NCBI RefSeq assembly: GCF_046115505.1
Contig: NZ_CP170736.1
Location: 1,054,001-1,118,000, forward strand
Reading direction: 5' to 3'
Length of the DNA: 64,000 nucleotides
From: Dellaglioa kimchii
GTDB lineage: Bacteria; Bacillota; Bacilli; Lactobacillales; Lactobacillaceae
A program made the translations under genes and the position numbers. Position 1 is the first letter of the stretch, and every line of letters starts with the position of its first letter. The notes beneath the pieces were generated by a model. The model was not told where the DNA came from. It was given only the letters and a program-made list of their open reading frames with translations, and ran no database searches. Shown piece after piece: positions 35,216 to 44,715 of the stretch.

Positions 35216-35237
35216 ACTTTCTCCTTTATACAAAAAA

Positions 35238-35265
35238 TGACAAACTGTCATGTGACAACTTGTCA
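35238..35265. promoter_or_regulatory. Two tandem TetR operators upstream of the exporter operon
   Basis: TGACAAACTGTCA (35238-35250) and TGACAACTTGTCA (35253-35265) are two near-perfect 13-bp palindromes 2 bp apart, directly before the tetR ribosome binding site. A third copy sits at the macB-like promoter (37338-37350). Confidence 0.8.
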
Positions 35266-35304
35266 TGTTACTAGTCTTTATTTAAAAATGCAATTTTATT
35301 TTAC

Positions 35305-37311
35305 TTATTCTTTTCTTAAAGATTCAACTGGATCAAGTTTTGATGCTCTGTTTGCTGGTAAGAAACTGGCAACCATACTAATCAAGACACTGATTAAAAT
35401 ACCAGAGAATACATAACTAGCTGTAACTTTAACAATCGTAACATCAAATGTTGCAACTGAGAATGCATTTAACCCAAAGGCTAGAATGTATGTTACGCCA
35501 ACACCAATTAAGCCTGATGCTAATCCAATTAGGAACGCTTCTGAAACAAATATGCGGCGAATATCCTTACGACGTGCACCTAATGCTTTCATAACACCGA
35601 TTTCTTTTGTTCTTTCAACAACAGAGATATTTAGAACCACTAATATCATAATTGCAGAAACGAGCAATGATATCGCAGCTACGGCCGTTAAAACGTCTGT
35701 CAAAATATCTAACATTTGAGTAAACATTTCTGACATTTTTTCTTGAATTGAACCTGTGTAACCCAATGATTTAACTTTAGCTTTTATACCAGCCGTATTA
35801 GCCTTATCATTCGTATGAAGATAGACAACATTTGGTTTAATTGTTTCATTATTATCTTCAACCAATTGTTGTAAGTCAGCGTAATTCAAGTAAACTAAAC
35901 TGCTTGAACTGCTACTTCCAGATGCTTCATAAATTCCGGCTACTTTGAATGTTTTCTTAATTGTTTTTTCATTATAAACAATCGCAATTTTAACTTCTTT
36001 ACCAACAATGTTCTTGCCTAATGAATCTGCAGTTGTTTTATCTAATAAAATGCCATCTTTACCTGGTTTAGTACCCTTAGTAATGTTTGATTTTGTAATA
36101 CCTGAATTCATTGTACCTAACTGCATCAAACTAGCTTTTTTATCTTTATATGAAACCGTATTTGTACCTAGTGAAATAGCTGTATAACCCTTTTGTAGCT
36201 CATTAACATGTTTAATATTTGTTAACTTATTAATATCTTTTTTAGAAAATGACCCTGTCTGACCAGTAATTGCAGCCATTTGACTTTGTTGTTCTTTAGC
36301 TTGCGCTGCTTGGGCTTGAGAACCAGCAGCTGGTGTTACTGTTTTAGAACTACTACTTGAAGAACTTGTTTTTGCCTTCATATGAACTTCAGTTACATTG
36401 GGATTCACATAGCTAGTCATCGTATCCTTAATATAACTTGTTACCCCTTTTCCAAGCGATAACATTAAAACAACAGACATAATTCCAATACTTGAACCAA
36501 TAGCAACAAGCAAATTACGAGAAAATTTAGCTTTCATATTAAGTGCAGCTAATCGGATCGCAGACCATAAACTTAAATTCTTAGGCGTTTCACCTTTAAA
36601 TTCATCTTCATTAGTATGCAACTCTAATTGTTCTTGTTCGGAATCAGAAATAATTGCACCATTATCGATTCGTACAACACGACTTGAATATGCCGCAACG
36701 CGATCTGAATGAGTAACCATTAAAACTAATTTACCACGCTTTGCGATATCTTTGATAATTTCTAAAACGGCATCAGTTGTCTCTGAATCCAAAGCACCTG
36801 TTGGTTCATCAGCAATAATGACATCAGGATCATTCATTAAGGCACGTGCAATAGCAACACGCTGTTTTTGTCCACCAGATATTTGATCTGGCTTCTTTGT
36901 CATATGATCTTGTAACCCAACATCGGTTAATAATTTCTTAGCACGTTTGACACGTACTGATTTATCAACATTTGAGAGTGTCATTGCCATAGCAACGTTA
37001 TCAATCAAACTTAAATGAGGAATTAAATTAAAATTTTGAAAAATGAATCCAATACTCTTCTTATGAAAGTTAACAAGTTCTTTTTCAGAAAAATCACCAA
37101 TATTTTCACCATTATACGTAATTTCACCATCAAAATTTGAATCCAATCCACCTATTAAGTTCATTAATGTTGATTTACCACTTCCGGATTCACCAACTAT
37201 TGAAACTAATTCCCCTTTGTCAAAAGAAGCATTAATATCTTTTAAAGCCTTAAATGTCGTACCACCAGCCATATTATACGTTTTTGAAACGTTTTTTATT
37301 TCTAGAATCAA
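35305..37311 (-). CDS. MacB-like ABC transporter, fused ATPase and FtsX-type permease
   Basis: The 668-aa product joins an N-terminal LolD/MacB ATPase (GESGSGKST at 39-47, signature ISGGQKQRVAIARAL, Walker B VIIADEP) to a permease. The permease has one helix near residue 265, a large extracytoplasmic domain rich in Ser/Gln (about 290-535) and three C-terminal helices with VVERTKEIGVMKALGARRKDI. The start is a TTG preceded by AGGGGGAG. Its promoter has the same TGACA-N3-TGTCA operator as the tetR operon. Family roles include export of peptides, macrolides or lipoproteins. Confidence 0.87.
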   Translation of the reverse strand: MILEIKNVSKTYNMAGGTTFKALKDINASFDKGELVSIVGESGSGKSTLMNLIGGLDSNFDGEITYNGENIGDFSEKELVNFHKKSIGFIFQNFNLIPHLSLIDNVAMAMTLSNVDKSVRVKRAKKLLTDVGLQDHMTKKPDQISGGQKQRVAIARALMNDPDVIIADEPTGALDSETTDAVLEIIKDIAKRGKLVLMVTHSDRVAAYSSRVVRIDNGAIISDSEQEQLELHTNEDEFKGETPKNLSLWSAIRLAALNMKAKFSRNLLVAIGSSIGIMSVVLMLSLGKGVTSYIKDTMTSYVNPNVTEVHMKAKTSSSSSSSKTVTPAAGSQAQAAQAKEQQSQMAAITGQTGSFSKKDINKLTNIKHVNELQKGYTAISLGTNTVSYKDKKASLMQLGTMNSGITKSNITKGTKPGKDGILLDKTTADSLGKNIVGKEVKIAIVYNEKTIKKTFKVAGIYEASGSSSSSSLVYLNYADLQQLVEDNNETIKPNVVYLHTNDKANTAGIKAKVKSLGYTGSIQEKMSEMFTQMLDILTDVLTAVAAISLLVSAIMILVVLNISVVERTKEIGVMKALGARRKDIRRIFVSEAFLIGLASGLIGVGVTYILAFGLNAFSVATFDVTIVKVTASYVFSGILISVLISMVASFLPANRASKLDPVESLRKE

Positions 37312-37337
37312 TTTATCTCCCCCTATTTCCGTTTTTA

Positions 37338-37350
37338 TGACAGACTGTCA
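37338..37350. promoter_or_regulatory. TetR operator at the macB-like gene
   Basis: TGACAGACTGTCA, matching the two tetR-promoter palindromes. It lies between a -10-like TATAAT (minus strand, about 37369-37374) and the start codon. Confidence 0.75.
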
Positions 37351-37533
37351 TAATGAGCTGATTTTTATTATAGATAATCACACTCACAAAAGCAAAGCAT
37401 TTCGCTCCACCTTTACCCATTCTTTACAATTTCAGGTGTAAATCATTACACGATTCATACAGAACCATAACATTTAACTGATATTATGAAGTTGTTCTTA
37501 AATACGAATACAAAATAAAAGGGGAAGTTAATT

Positions 37534-38421
37534 ATGAGAAAGAAAACAGCAATTATTTCGATAGCAGCAATGAGTCTTTTATTGTTAGCAGGATGTGGTA
37601 AATCATCATCTTCTTCAGATGATTCATCAAAAATTTCAGGTAAAATTACTATTGTTGGATCTACTGCTTTACAACCTTTAGTTGAACAAGCAGCTGAAAC
37701 TTATCAAGCAGATAATTCAGGCTTAACAATTGGCGTGCAAGGTGGTGGCTCAGGTACCGGATTAAGCCAAGTTTCTACAGGTGCTGTTACCGTTGGTAAT
37801 TCTGACATTTTTGCAGAACAAAAAGATGGCGTAGATGCTAAAAAGATTGTTGATCACAAAGTTGCCGTTGTCGGTATTGCACCTGTTGTCAACAAAGATA
37901 CAAAAGTAACTAACCTCTCAAAAGCACAACTTGCTAACATCTTCTTAGGTAAAACAACAAACTGGAAAGAACTTGGCGGAGCAGATCAAGCAATCGTTGT
38001 CATTAATCGTGCTTCTGGTTCAGGTACACGTACTGTATTTGATAGTAGTATCCTTCCAAATAAAACAGCTAAACAAACACAGGAACAAGATTCAAACGGT
38101 ACCGTCCAAAAAATGGTATCTTCAACACCAGGTGCCATTAGTTACTTAGCTTTCTCGTACTTAAAAGATAACATTCAAGCTTTATCTATTGATAACGTTA
38201 AACCAACATCAAAAAATGTTGAAACAAACAATTGGAAAATTTGGTCATACGAACATATGTATACTAAAGGTTCTCCTAACTACGCAACAGCTAAATTTAT
38301 TGGTTACATTCAATCAGATAAAATTCAAAACGGCTTAATCAAGAAATTAGGTTATATCTCAATCTCAGATATGAAGGTTGAAAAAGACGCTAAGGGTACT
38401 ATTGAAGAAATTAACAAATAA
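37534..38421 (+). CDS. pstS: PstS family phosphate-binding lipoprotein
   Basis: The 295-aa product has a lipoprotein signal peptide with lipobox LLLAGCGK (Cys22), a Ser-rich linker and a PBP-like domain. Phosphate-binding elements are TIVGSTALQPLVE, GGGSGTGLSQV and NRASGSGTRTVFD. It binds phosphate outside the membrane for the Pst transporter. No pstCAB genes follow (a terminator does), so this is an orphan copy. The leader has CATA/CATAA repeats with about 11-bp spacing before a weak promoter, which might be PhoP-type sites. GGGGAAGTT (37521-37529) is the ribosome binding site and matches small RNA D. Confidence 0.9.
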   Translation: MRKKTAIISIAAMSLLLLAGCGKSSSSSDDSSKISGKITIVGSTALQPLVEQAAETYQADNSGLTIGVQGGGSGTGLSQVSTGAVTVGNSDIFAEQKDGVDAKKIVDHKVAVVGIAPVVNKDTKVTNLSKAQLANIFLGKTTNWKELGGADQAIVVINRASGSGTRTVFDSSILPNKTAKQTQEQDSNGTVQKMVSSTPGAISYLAFSYLKDNIQALSIDNVKPTSKNVETNNWKIWSYEHMYTKGSPNYATAKFIGYIQSDKIQNGLIKKLGYISISDMKVEKDAKGTIEEINK

Positions 38422-38430
38422 ACAGAACGC

Positions 38431-38471
38431 AAAAAAATGATGTAATCTAAAATAGATTACATCATTTTTTT
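38431..38471. terminator. Bidirectional terminator between pstS and the dipeptidase
   Basis: AAATGATGTAATCTA/TAGATTACATCATTT perfect stem, A7 before and T7 after. Confidence 0.9.
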
Positions 38472-38480
38472 GTTCTATTT

Positions 38481-39899
38481 TTATAAATTAGCATCCATGT
38501 TAAATGTTAATTTAGATAACGTTAATCCTTCAGTAATGAATTGACCAATCATATTCATCGTTCTTTCACGCATATCAGCGACAATTGCGTAATTTTGTTG
38601 TGTGAGGTAGTTTGTTAATTCATCCCCACTCATATCTGTAGATGCTGCATCAATATCAGCAACCATCGTCTTTAACTGTTGACGACATGCCTTTAGGTAA
38701 TCAACATTTTCTTGAATAAAGTGAGAATAATGTGATTCTGTTAACATCGAAACCGTACGATACATCCAATAAGCACTATTCATATCTAGTGTTAATGGTG
38801 TTTCGCTGTAACTTGGGTCTGTGTCTGTTGCATTCGTGTAGAACGGCACAAATGGTGCAAATGCTGGAACACCTAAACAGATCCACATTAATGCAGAATG
38901 TGCATCATCAACATTGTTTCTTAATTGAAGAACATGTGCATTTTGTGTTCTATTCATTGAAATAGGACGGAATCGTAAACGATCTTCATCAGCACCATGA
39001 CCAAATGGATCATATTGTGTTTCATTGTAATGTGACCCTAAAATAGCAGTCACATCTTCAACACTGATTTTTTTATTTGCGTAACAAATGAATGGTAATT
39101 CACTTGAAGTTGGTTCTTGCTTAATTTCTGGATTCAAACAACGTTGACCATACCAGACACGAGGTGTGTTGTAATGACGATCTTTTTCTGTATCTGTTCC
39201 AAAAATATGACGGAAGTTCCAGCCTGTTTTATCAGGGTTTAAATGATGCTCTTCTACATATTCACGGATACCGTCTGACCACATAAAGTTATCTGTATTA
39301 TCAAAATCAATTTCTTGAATAGCAACTTGATTAGCTGCAACAGCATAAGCGTCATCTGGAATACGTTGTGCAATCCAGTGATGTCCAGTAACAATTTCCA
39401 TGTACCAAACATCATTTTTATCACTAAATAAGACACCATTTCCTTCAGGTGAACCGTATTTTGTAATTAATGCCCCTAAATATTCAACACCATGTTTTGC
39501 TGATTTGATATAAGGTGCAACCATTGTTTGTAATGAATCTTCTGCTAAACCATTTTTAATTAAAGGATCATATGCTAAAACACGTTCATTCGCATAGACA
39601 CTTTCTGTTGCGCTCATTGCAACATTTTTTCCATTAATACTACTTTCATCAAAGACACCTTTGCTGGATACCTCAACATTAGGCGTTGCTGTCCAGCGAT
39701 ACCCATTTTCTGGTAATGGTGCAGTAAACCCATTTTTATTCGAAGTTAACGTTTCATGACGTCCGGTTACTGCAGGGTACATCAAGAATCGTTGTGGTGT
39801 AATAGGCAAAAACGTATCATCATTTCTAGCAATCATCGTTGAGCCATCAATTGTGGCCTTCTTACCAACTAAAATTGTTGTACATGCTTGTTCCATCAT
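38481..39899 (-). CDS. C69 family dipeptidase (PepD type)
   Basis: The start is ATG 39899 (MMEQACTTILVG), which follows AGGAG by 10 nt. The upstream ATG at 39920 overlaps that ribosome binding site. The 472-aa protein has the N-terminal catalytic Cys (Cys6) in ACTTILVGKKATIDGSTMIARNDD, the hallmark of Ntn-hydrolase dipeptidases of family C69. Other family segments are EIVTGHHWIAQRIPDDAYAVAANQ and ALMWICLGVPAFAPFVPFY. It hydrolyses dipeptides in the cytoplasm, the last step of peptide use in lactic acid bacteria. Confidence 0.9.
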   Translation of the reverse strand: MMEQACTTILVGKKATIDGSTMIARNDDTFLPITPQRFLMYPAVTGRHETLTSNKNGFTAPLPENGYRWTATPNVEVSSKGVFDESSINGKNVAMSATESVYANERVLAYDPLIKNGLAEDSLQTMVAPYIKSAKHGVEYLGALITKYGSPEGNGVLFSDKNDVWYMEIVTGHHWIAQRIPDDAYAVAANQVAIQEIDFDNTDNFMWSDGIREYVEEHHLNPDKTGWNFRHIFGTDTEKDRHYNTPRVWYGQRCLNPEIKQEPTSSELPFICYANKKISVEDVTAILGSHYNETQYDPFGHGADEDRLRFRPISMNRTQNAHVLQLRNNVDDAHSALMWICLGVPAFAPFVPFYTNATDTDPSYSETPLTLDMNSAYWMYRTVSMLTESHYSHFIQENVDYLKACRQQLKTMVADIDAASTDMSGDELTNYLTQQNYAIVADMRERTMNMIGQFITEGLTLSKLTFNMDANL

Positions 39900-40003
39900 A
39901 AATAATTCACTCCTTCTCATTATTAAATACCTTTATAGTGTACAACTTTTACCTTCATATAAACATGCTATTTTCATATACTTTAAGAAACAATTAAATC
40001 TAG

Positions 40004-40032
40004 TTTACAACTCTAGATGTAAATGCTAATAT
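40004..40032 (+). promoter_or_regulatory. Promoter of the DUF1836-degV operon
   Basis: -35 TTTACA (40004-40009), 17-nt spacer, -10 TAATAT (40027-40032). An inverted TTTACA/TGTAAA pair overlaps the -35 and spacer. Confidence 0.6.
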
Positions 40033-40061
40033 AAAGATATTATGTTAAGGGGGGTTATCAT

Positions 40062-40583
40062 TTGAGCCAAAAAGTTCCAACATCTTTTTTAAATTGGCTA
40101 GATAGCTTAAAAAAAATTACATTACCTGATTGGCAAGATTTTCCGGAATTAGACCTTTATATGGATCAATCTGTGAAACTTGTTAATCAATACTTAGAGC
40201 CATTACACTTAATGTCTGTAACACCTACAATGGTCAATAATTATGTAAAAAAGGAAGTTATGTTTAAACCTATCAAAAAAAGATATCGTAAGGAGCATTT
40301 AGCAGCAATCATCGTTATTACTGTTTTAAAATCTGCTTTTCCATTAGATGTTATCAAGAATGGTATCGACCAAATTTTAGTCGATAACTCACCTGAAGAT
40401 GCTTACATGAACTTCGCTTTAATTTTTAACGAACAACTTAAATCTTTAACCTTTGATACCAACTTAAAACCTGTCACGACCGAAACAACAATCATTGAAT
40501 TAGAACAACGAACGGCTGCAAGTGCCGTGATTAATCATATTATCAGTGAAAAATTAGTTATATTAATGAAGGAGGCCAATTAA
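40062..40583 (+). CDS. DUF1836 domain protein
   Basis: The 173-aa product starts at a TTG with AAGGGGGG upstream. The family pattern SVTPTMVNNYVKKEVMFKPIKKRYRKEHLAAIIVITVLKSAFPLDVIKNGID (about 53-104) looks like a MerR-like HTH followed by helices, and DUF1836 members are assumed to be regulators. Its stop is adjacent to the degV ATG, so the two are coupled. The pairing of DUF1836 with DegV suggests a link to fatty-acid incorporation. Biochemical function unknown. Confidence 0.75.
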   Translation: MSQKVPTSFLNWLDSLKKITLPDWQDFPELDLYMDQSVKLVNQYLEPLHLMSVTPTMVNNYVKKEVMFKPIKKRYRKEHLAAIIVITVLKSAFPLDVIKNGIDQILVDNSPEDAYMNFALIFNEQLKSLTFDTNLKPVTTETTIIELEQRTAASAVINHIISEKLVILMKEAN

Positions 40584-41441
40584 ATGATGAGTAAAGAAAA
40601 AATAGCAGTATTAGTAGATTCAGGTTCGGATATTCCTAAAGAATTTATGGAACAGGAACATATTTATATGGTCCCTATTTTAATTACATTCAGCGATGCA
40701 ACTTACTTAGATCGCATCTCTATCTCACCAGCGGAAGTTTACGAACGTATGGAAACTGAGATTCCAACAACCGCAACGCCTTCAGGTGGCTCAATTAACG
40801 ACGTTTTTGACCAAATTAAAGCCGATGGCTATACACATGTTATCGCAACAACGATTTCAAGTGGTTTGTCTGGTACTTATAATTCAATTAAAACATTCGC
40901 CAAATTATCATCATTAACCGTTGAAGTTATCGATACAAAAAATGTTGGTATTGGTGGTGGATTAGCTGGTATTTTAGCATCAAACTTAATTAAAGAAGGC
41001 AATTATTTTGACGAAGTCGTCACAAAGGTTCAACTAGCGGTTGATAGAAGTAGTGTCTTTTTCTATTTACCAACTCTACACTATCTTCAAGTTGGTGGCC
41101 GTATTGGACGCGTCTCGGGTCTTATGGGTAACCTCTTAAACATCAAACCAATCATTTCATGTGATGAAGATGGTATTTATTATCCTATTGCTAAAGCTCG
41201 AGGCGAAAAAGCTGCACTAAAAAAATTATTATCACTCGTTGATGATAAGATTGGCGATTCTCTTCATTTTGATATTGCCGTTGCGTATGGTAATAATGAG
41301 CCTTTAGCGGCAAGTATCTTCGAAACCTTAAAAACTAAGTATCCAAATGCTGAACATTTTTACTTTGGCGATGCATCACCTGCTCTTGGTGTTCATGCTG
41401 GTCCTGGCGTTATCGGTATTGGTGTTGAAATTTTAGACTAA
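40584..41441 (+). CDS. DegV family fatty-acid-binding protein (second copy)
   Basis: The 285-aa protein has DegV motifs: AVLVDSGSDIPKEF, TTATPSGGS (about residue 60), TTISSGLSGTYNS (about 90-100) and GVHAGPGVIGIG at the C-terminus. AGGAGG lies 8 nt before the first of two ATGs. It probably serves as a FakB-type carrier for a different acyl chain than the copy at 1017-1886 (inference). Confidence 0.87.
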   Translation: MMSKEKIAVLVDSGSDIPKEFMEQEHIYMVPILITFSDATYLDRISISPAEVYERMETEIPTTATPSGGSINDVFDQIKADGYTHVIATTISSGLSGTYNSIKTFAKLSSLTVEVIDTKNVGIGGGLAGILASNLIKEGNYFDEVVTKVQLAVDRSSVFFYLPTLHYLQVGGRIGRVSGLMGNLLNIKPIISCDEDGIYYPIAKARGEKAALKKLLSLVDDKIGDSLHFDIAVAYGNNEPLAASIFETLKTKYPNAEHFYFGDASPALGVHAGPGVIGIGVEILD

Positions 41442-41485
41442 AAATAAAGAAGCAAACCGTATTTATCGGTTTGCTTCTTTATTTG
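41441..41485. terminator. Bidirectional terminator between degV and the beta-glucoside operon
   Basis: AAAGAAGCAAACCG/CGGTTTGCTTCTTT stem with AAAATA/TATTT flanks, between convergent genes. Confidence 0.85.
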
Positions 41486-41488
41486 GTT

Positions 41489-41911
41489 CTAATTAGTTGC
41501 ATACTTATTTTCAATTTGTTTAAGCATTTTTTTGAAATTTCTCTTCTTAAAGAAACTCATAAGCATACTCATAAAGGCATCATTCATTTGTTGCATCTTG
41601 CCTTTAGAAGTCATGACTTCTTTGTAACTTAACAAACAACGTTTATCATCAATTACCTTAATATCGTAACTTACATCAAATTTATTACGATTGTTATCCG
41701 TTTGAAAATGATAACTTTCGTTTTCAACTATTTTAGTTACTTTTAAAGCAGCTGATTGTGTTTTTGAAAATTTTTTTGTGAACTCAAAGCCCTCTAATTG
41801 ATTTTTTGTTAATTTCTGACCTGTCTGATCTTTAATATCATATAACACAGACTCCATAATTTGATCAAATAGATAATCTGCAGGCATTTTTAATTTCATT
41901 TCCATTTCCAT
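41489..41911 (-). CDS. DUF3284 domain protein at the end of the beta-glucoside PTS operon
   Basis: The 140-aa product matches the DUF3284 pattern found next to cellobiose-type PTS genes: an N-terminal PADYLFDQIMESVLYDI segment, a START/SRPBCC-like alternation of strands and a basic C-terminal helix (FFKKRNFKKMLKQIENKY). It is 19 nt after the GH1 gene in the same operon. Its biochemical role is not known. Confidence 0.78.
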   Translation of the reverse strand: MEMEMKLKMPADYLFDQIMESVLYDIKDQTGQKLTKNQLEGFEFTKKFSKTQSAALKVTKIVENESYHFQTDNNRNKFDVSYDIKVIDDKRCLLSYKEVMTSKGKMQQMNDAFMSMLMSFFKKRNFKKMLKQIENKYATN

Positions 41912-41930
41912 CAGTCATTCGCCTCCATTT

Positions 41931-43337
41931 TTAGTCATTAAATCCATTTTGTTCTGTCATTTTTTTAAACCAGTAACCACTCTTCTTAATTGTACGTTTT
42001 GCTTCATTGTTCAAATCAACACTAATAAATCCATAGCGATTCTTGTAAGCATTTAACCATGACCAATTATCCATACATGTCCACATATGATAACCATGAA
42101 CATTACTACCTTCTTCAAGTGCTTTATGAACCCATTTCAAATGATCTTGAACAAATTCAATTCGATAATCATCATTAATTTGTCCATCTGCATTAATAAA
42201 TCTAGCTTCATCTTCAACACCCATCCCATTTTCAGAGATGAAACAATCAATATTACCGTAATTATCCTTAATATTGATTAGTGCATCATAAATGCCTTTT
42301 TCATAAATTTCCCAACCACGATAAGGATTAACTTTTTTCCCAGGCATATCGTATACGGTATAGAAATCTTCAGGCATCCAACCATTTTCGCCTTCTGGTT
42401 CAGCTTTAATTATTTTCGCTGCTGCTCGCCTTGGTTGATAATAATTAACGCCTAATAAATCGATAGTATTTTCTTTAATAACATCTAAATCACTTTGATG
42501 ATAGATTGGCATTAAGTCATATTCATGCAACCAATCAACAATATCTTGAGGGAAAGTACCTTTAATTGCGGGATCTAAAAATGAACGATTAAAGAACCCA
42601 TCAACAAATTTAGCTGCTTTAACATCTGCTGGATTCGTCTCATCTTTTGGATAAGTTGGCATTAAATTTAAAATAATCCCAATTGTCCCACCTAAATTAA
42701 GTGAATGATACTTTTCAATCGCTTTAGCACTTGCTAAAGCTTCATGATAAGCCACCTGGACACCATGCTTTAAATTACGTTCATCAGGTAAATGCCATCC
42801 ATATAAATAACCACCCTCAACTGGAACAATCGGTTCATTTTGAGTAAACCATTTTTTAACGCGATCGCCAAATAATTTAAAACAAGTTTCTGCATAGTCC
42901 GTATACAAGTCTACAACTTCACGATTTAACCAACCACCATTTTCTTGTAACACCATTGGCATATCAAAATGGTAAAGGTTCATAAAAGGTTCAATTCCGG
43001 CAGCAATTAAATCATCTATTAAATGGTTATAAAAAGTTACAGCCTCTGGATTAACCTCTCCAGTGAATGGATTTGGAATCAAACGTGACCACTGAATTGA
43101 AGTCCGATATGAATTATGACCTGTTTGTTTCATCAAAGAGATATCTTCTTGGTATTTTTGATAAACCCGTGATGTATTTTCAGGTCCAACCTGATTAAAG
43201 AACTTTTCAGGGCTTGCTTGATACCAAGCATCCCAAATATTATCAGCTTTTCCATCTCCTGAAACACGGCCTTCAGATTGTGGTCCACTCGCAGCTGACC
43301 CCCACCAGAAATCTTTTGGAAATTCATATTTAACCAT
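41931..43337 (-). CDS. 6-phospho-beta-glucosidase, glycoside hydrolase family 1
   Basis: The 468-aa protein begins FPKDFWWGSAASGPQSEG and carries the GH1 acid/base motif FTQNEP (about residue 165) and the nucleophile motif FISENGMG (about 367). The C-terminal segment YGFISVDLNNEAKRTIKKSGYWFKK contains the YGxISVD...KxS-type phosphate-binding loop of 6-phospho enzymes. It cleaves phosphorylated beta-glucosides (such as cellobiose-6P or arbutin-6P) delivered by the adjacent Lac-family PTS. Confidence 0.9.
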   Translation of the reverse strand: MVKYEFPKDFWWGSAASGPQSEGRVSGDGKADNIWDAWYQASPEKFFNQVGPENTSRVYQKYQEDISLMKQTGHNSYRTSIQWSRLIPNPFTGEVNPEAVTFYNHLIDDLIAAGIEPFMNLYHFDMPMVLQENGGWLNREVVDLYTDYAETCFKLFGDRVKKWFTQNEPIVPVEGGYLYGWHLPDERNLKHGVQVAYHEALASAKAIEKYHSLNLGGTIGIILNLMPTYPKDETNPADVKAAKFVDGFFNRSFLDPAIKGTFPQDIVDWLHEYDLMPIYHQSDLDVIKENTIDLLGVNYYQPRRAAAKIIKAEPEGENGWMPEDFYTVYDMPGKKVNPYRGWEIYEKGIYDALINIKDNYGNIDCFISENGMGVEDEARFINADGQINDDYRIEFVQDHLKWVHKALEEGSNVHGYHMWTCMDNWSWLNAYKNRYGFISVDLNNEAKRTIKKSGYWFKKMTEQNGFND

Positions 43338-43361
43338 AGTAAACTCCTTTATTTAACACAA

Positions 43362-43391
43362 AATCTCTTTACAGAATAACGTAAAGAGATT
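43362..43391 (-). terminator. Intra-operon hairpin between the PTS IIC and GH1 genes
   Basis: AATCTCTTTAC/GTAAAGAGATT perfect 11-bp stem with an 8-nt loop and only TTTTG after it on the minus strand. Probably a partial terminator or mRNA-processing hairpin that sets the ratio of transporter to enzyme. Confidence 0.5.
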
Positions 43392-43401
43392 CGCTTTTAT
43401 T

Positions 43402-44688
43402 TTATTTTTTTGCTGCTTCAGCTTCTGCTTCTGCTTTTTCAATTTGTTTTGTTGCTAAGATAACGAATGGTGCGTAAATTAACGCTGAGATAACCACATT
43501 AACTGCGGCTAAAACCCCACCAGCTAAACTCTTAGTTGCCAAAATCCCGCCAATTACTGGTGGTGTAACCCATGGGGGCATTACCGTTGCTGCTGGCACA
43601 ATTCCAGTGGCAGTTGCAATATACGCAACAGTCACAAGTACCATTGGTGTCAAAATAAATGGTACGAACATAATTGGATTCAACACAATTGGAAGTCCAA
43701 ACATCATTGGTTCATTGATATTGAAAATACCAGGAGCTGCTGATAGTGATCCAATCATTTTGTAAGGTTTATTTTTACGACCAACAATGAAGATGGCAAT
43801 AATCAAACCAATAGTTGCACCAGTTCCACCTAAGTTAACAAATGAATCGAAGAAAGGTTTGTTAACGATAAAAGGAATTGTTTTACCTTCACTAAGTGCT
43901 TTAACGTTAGCTGCAATAGCAGGTGCGTTAATTGTTTGCATTAATGGATCAATCATATTAGCACCATGTAAACCAAAGAACCATAAGAATGGTGCAATAA
44001 ATGCTAATAATAATGCTGATGGATATGAATTTGCCAAGCCCATAAATGGTTCTTGAACAAGTTTGTAGAATGATGCAATAATATCAGTTACGCCGAATCC
44101 TTGGAATAATGTATTGATAAAGGCAAAGATTGTAACAACAATCATTGCTGGAAATAATGAAGCGAATGCTTTTGCAACAGCAGGTGGAACACCATCAGGC
44201 ATGTTAACGATTAAATGTTTGTTACCACTTAAACGTTGGAATAATTCTGCTGAAACCAAACCGACAACAAGTGCAACGAATAATCCTACTGAAGACATCC
44301 CAGCTAATTGCAAACCGCCTAAAGCGAAGAATGAAGCAACTGACACTGTACCAGCAGCCATACCATCTTTACCATATGATTTTGCAACGTTATGAGCTAC
44401 TAAGAATGCAACGAATAATGACATAATACCAAAACTAGCATTCCAAACGCCTGCCCCTACACCCTTCCAGATTGGAACATCGTTAACTATTTTAGGAAAT
44501 AGTCCGTCCATAAAATTTGAAAACCCTGGAATTGGTAAGTTATTAATTAATGTTCCTAAAGCACCTAAAATCATAAGTGGCATAATAACAACGAATGCAT
44601 CTCGAATTGCCACCAAATGTCTTTGTGCTCCAATTTTTGAAGCTACTGGAATAAAGTGAATATCCATCCATTTTATAAATTTGTCCAT
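43402..44688 (-). CDS. PTS beta-glucoside (cellobiose/diacetylchitobiose) transporter IIC
   Basis: The 428-aa membrane protein has about ten helices. Lac-family IIC motifs include HLVAIRDAFVVIMPLMILGALGTLINN at the N-terminus, FFGLHGANM (about 197-205) and GIFNINEPMMFGLPIVLNP (about 318-336). It forms the membrane pore of a Lac-family PTS with the IIA and IIB encoded just upstream. Confidence 0.9.
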   Translation of the reverse strand: MDKFIKWMDIHFIPVASKIGAQRHLVAIRDAFVVIMPLMILGALGTLINNLPIPGFSNFMDGLFPKIVNDVPIWKGVGAGVWNASFGIMSLFVAFLVAHNVAKSYGKDGMAAGTVSVASFFALGGLQLAGMSSVGLFVALVVGLVSAELFQRLSGNKHLIVNMPDGVPPAVAKAFASLFPAMIVVTIFAFINTLFQGFGVTDIIASFYKLVQEPFMGLANSYPSALLLAFIAPFLWFFGLHGANMIDPLMQTINAPAIAANVKALSEGKTIPFIVNKPFFDSFVNLGGTGATIGLIIAIFIVGRKNKPYKMIGSLSAAPGIFNINEPMMFGLPIVLNPIMFVPFILTPMVLVTVAYIATATGIVPAATVMPPWVTPPVIGGILATKSLAGGVLAAVNVVISALIYAPFVILATKQIEKAEAEAEAAKK

Positions 44689-44715
44689 GAGTAGTTCCTC
44701 CTTAAATTTTGGTAC

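Noticed and set aside
35216..35266. N-terminal extension of the TetR regulator (MTSCHMTVCH...)
   Set aside because: It is encoded by the two operator palindromes and precedes a strong ribosome binding site for the internal ATG.
30906..37311. Mobile antibiotic-resistance island
   Set aside because: There are no insertion sequences, integrase, flanking repeats or obvious composition change. It looks like a resident export locus.
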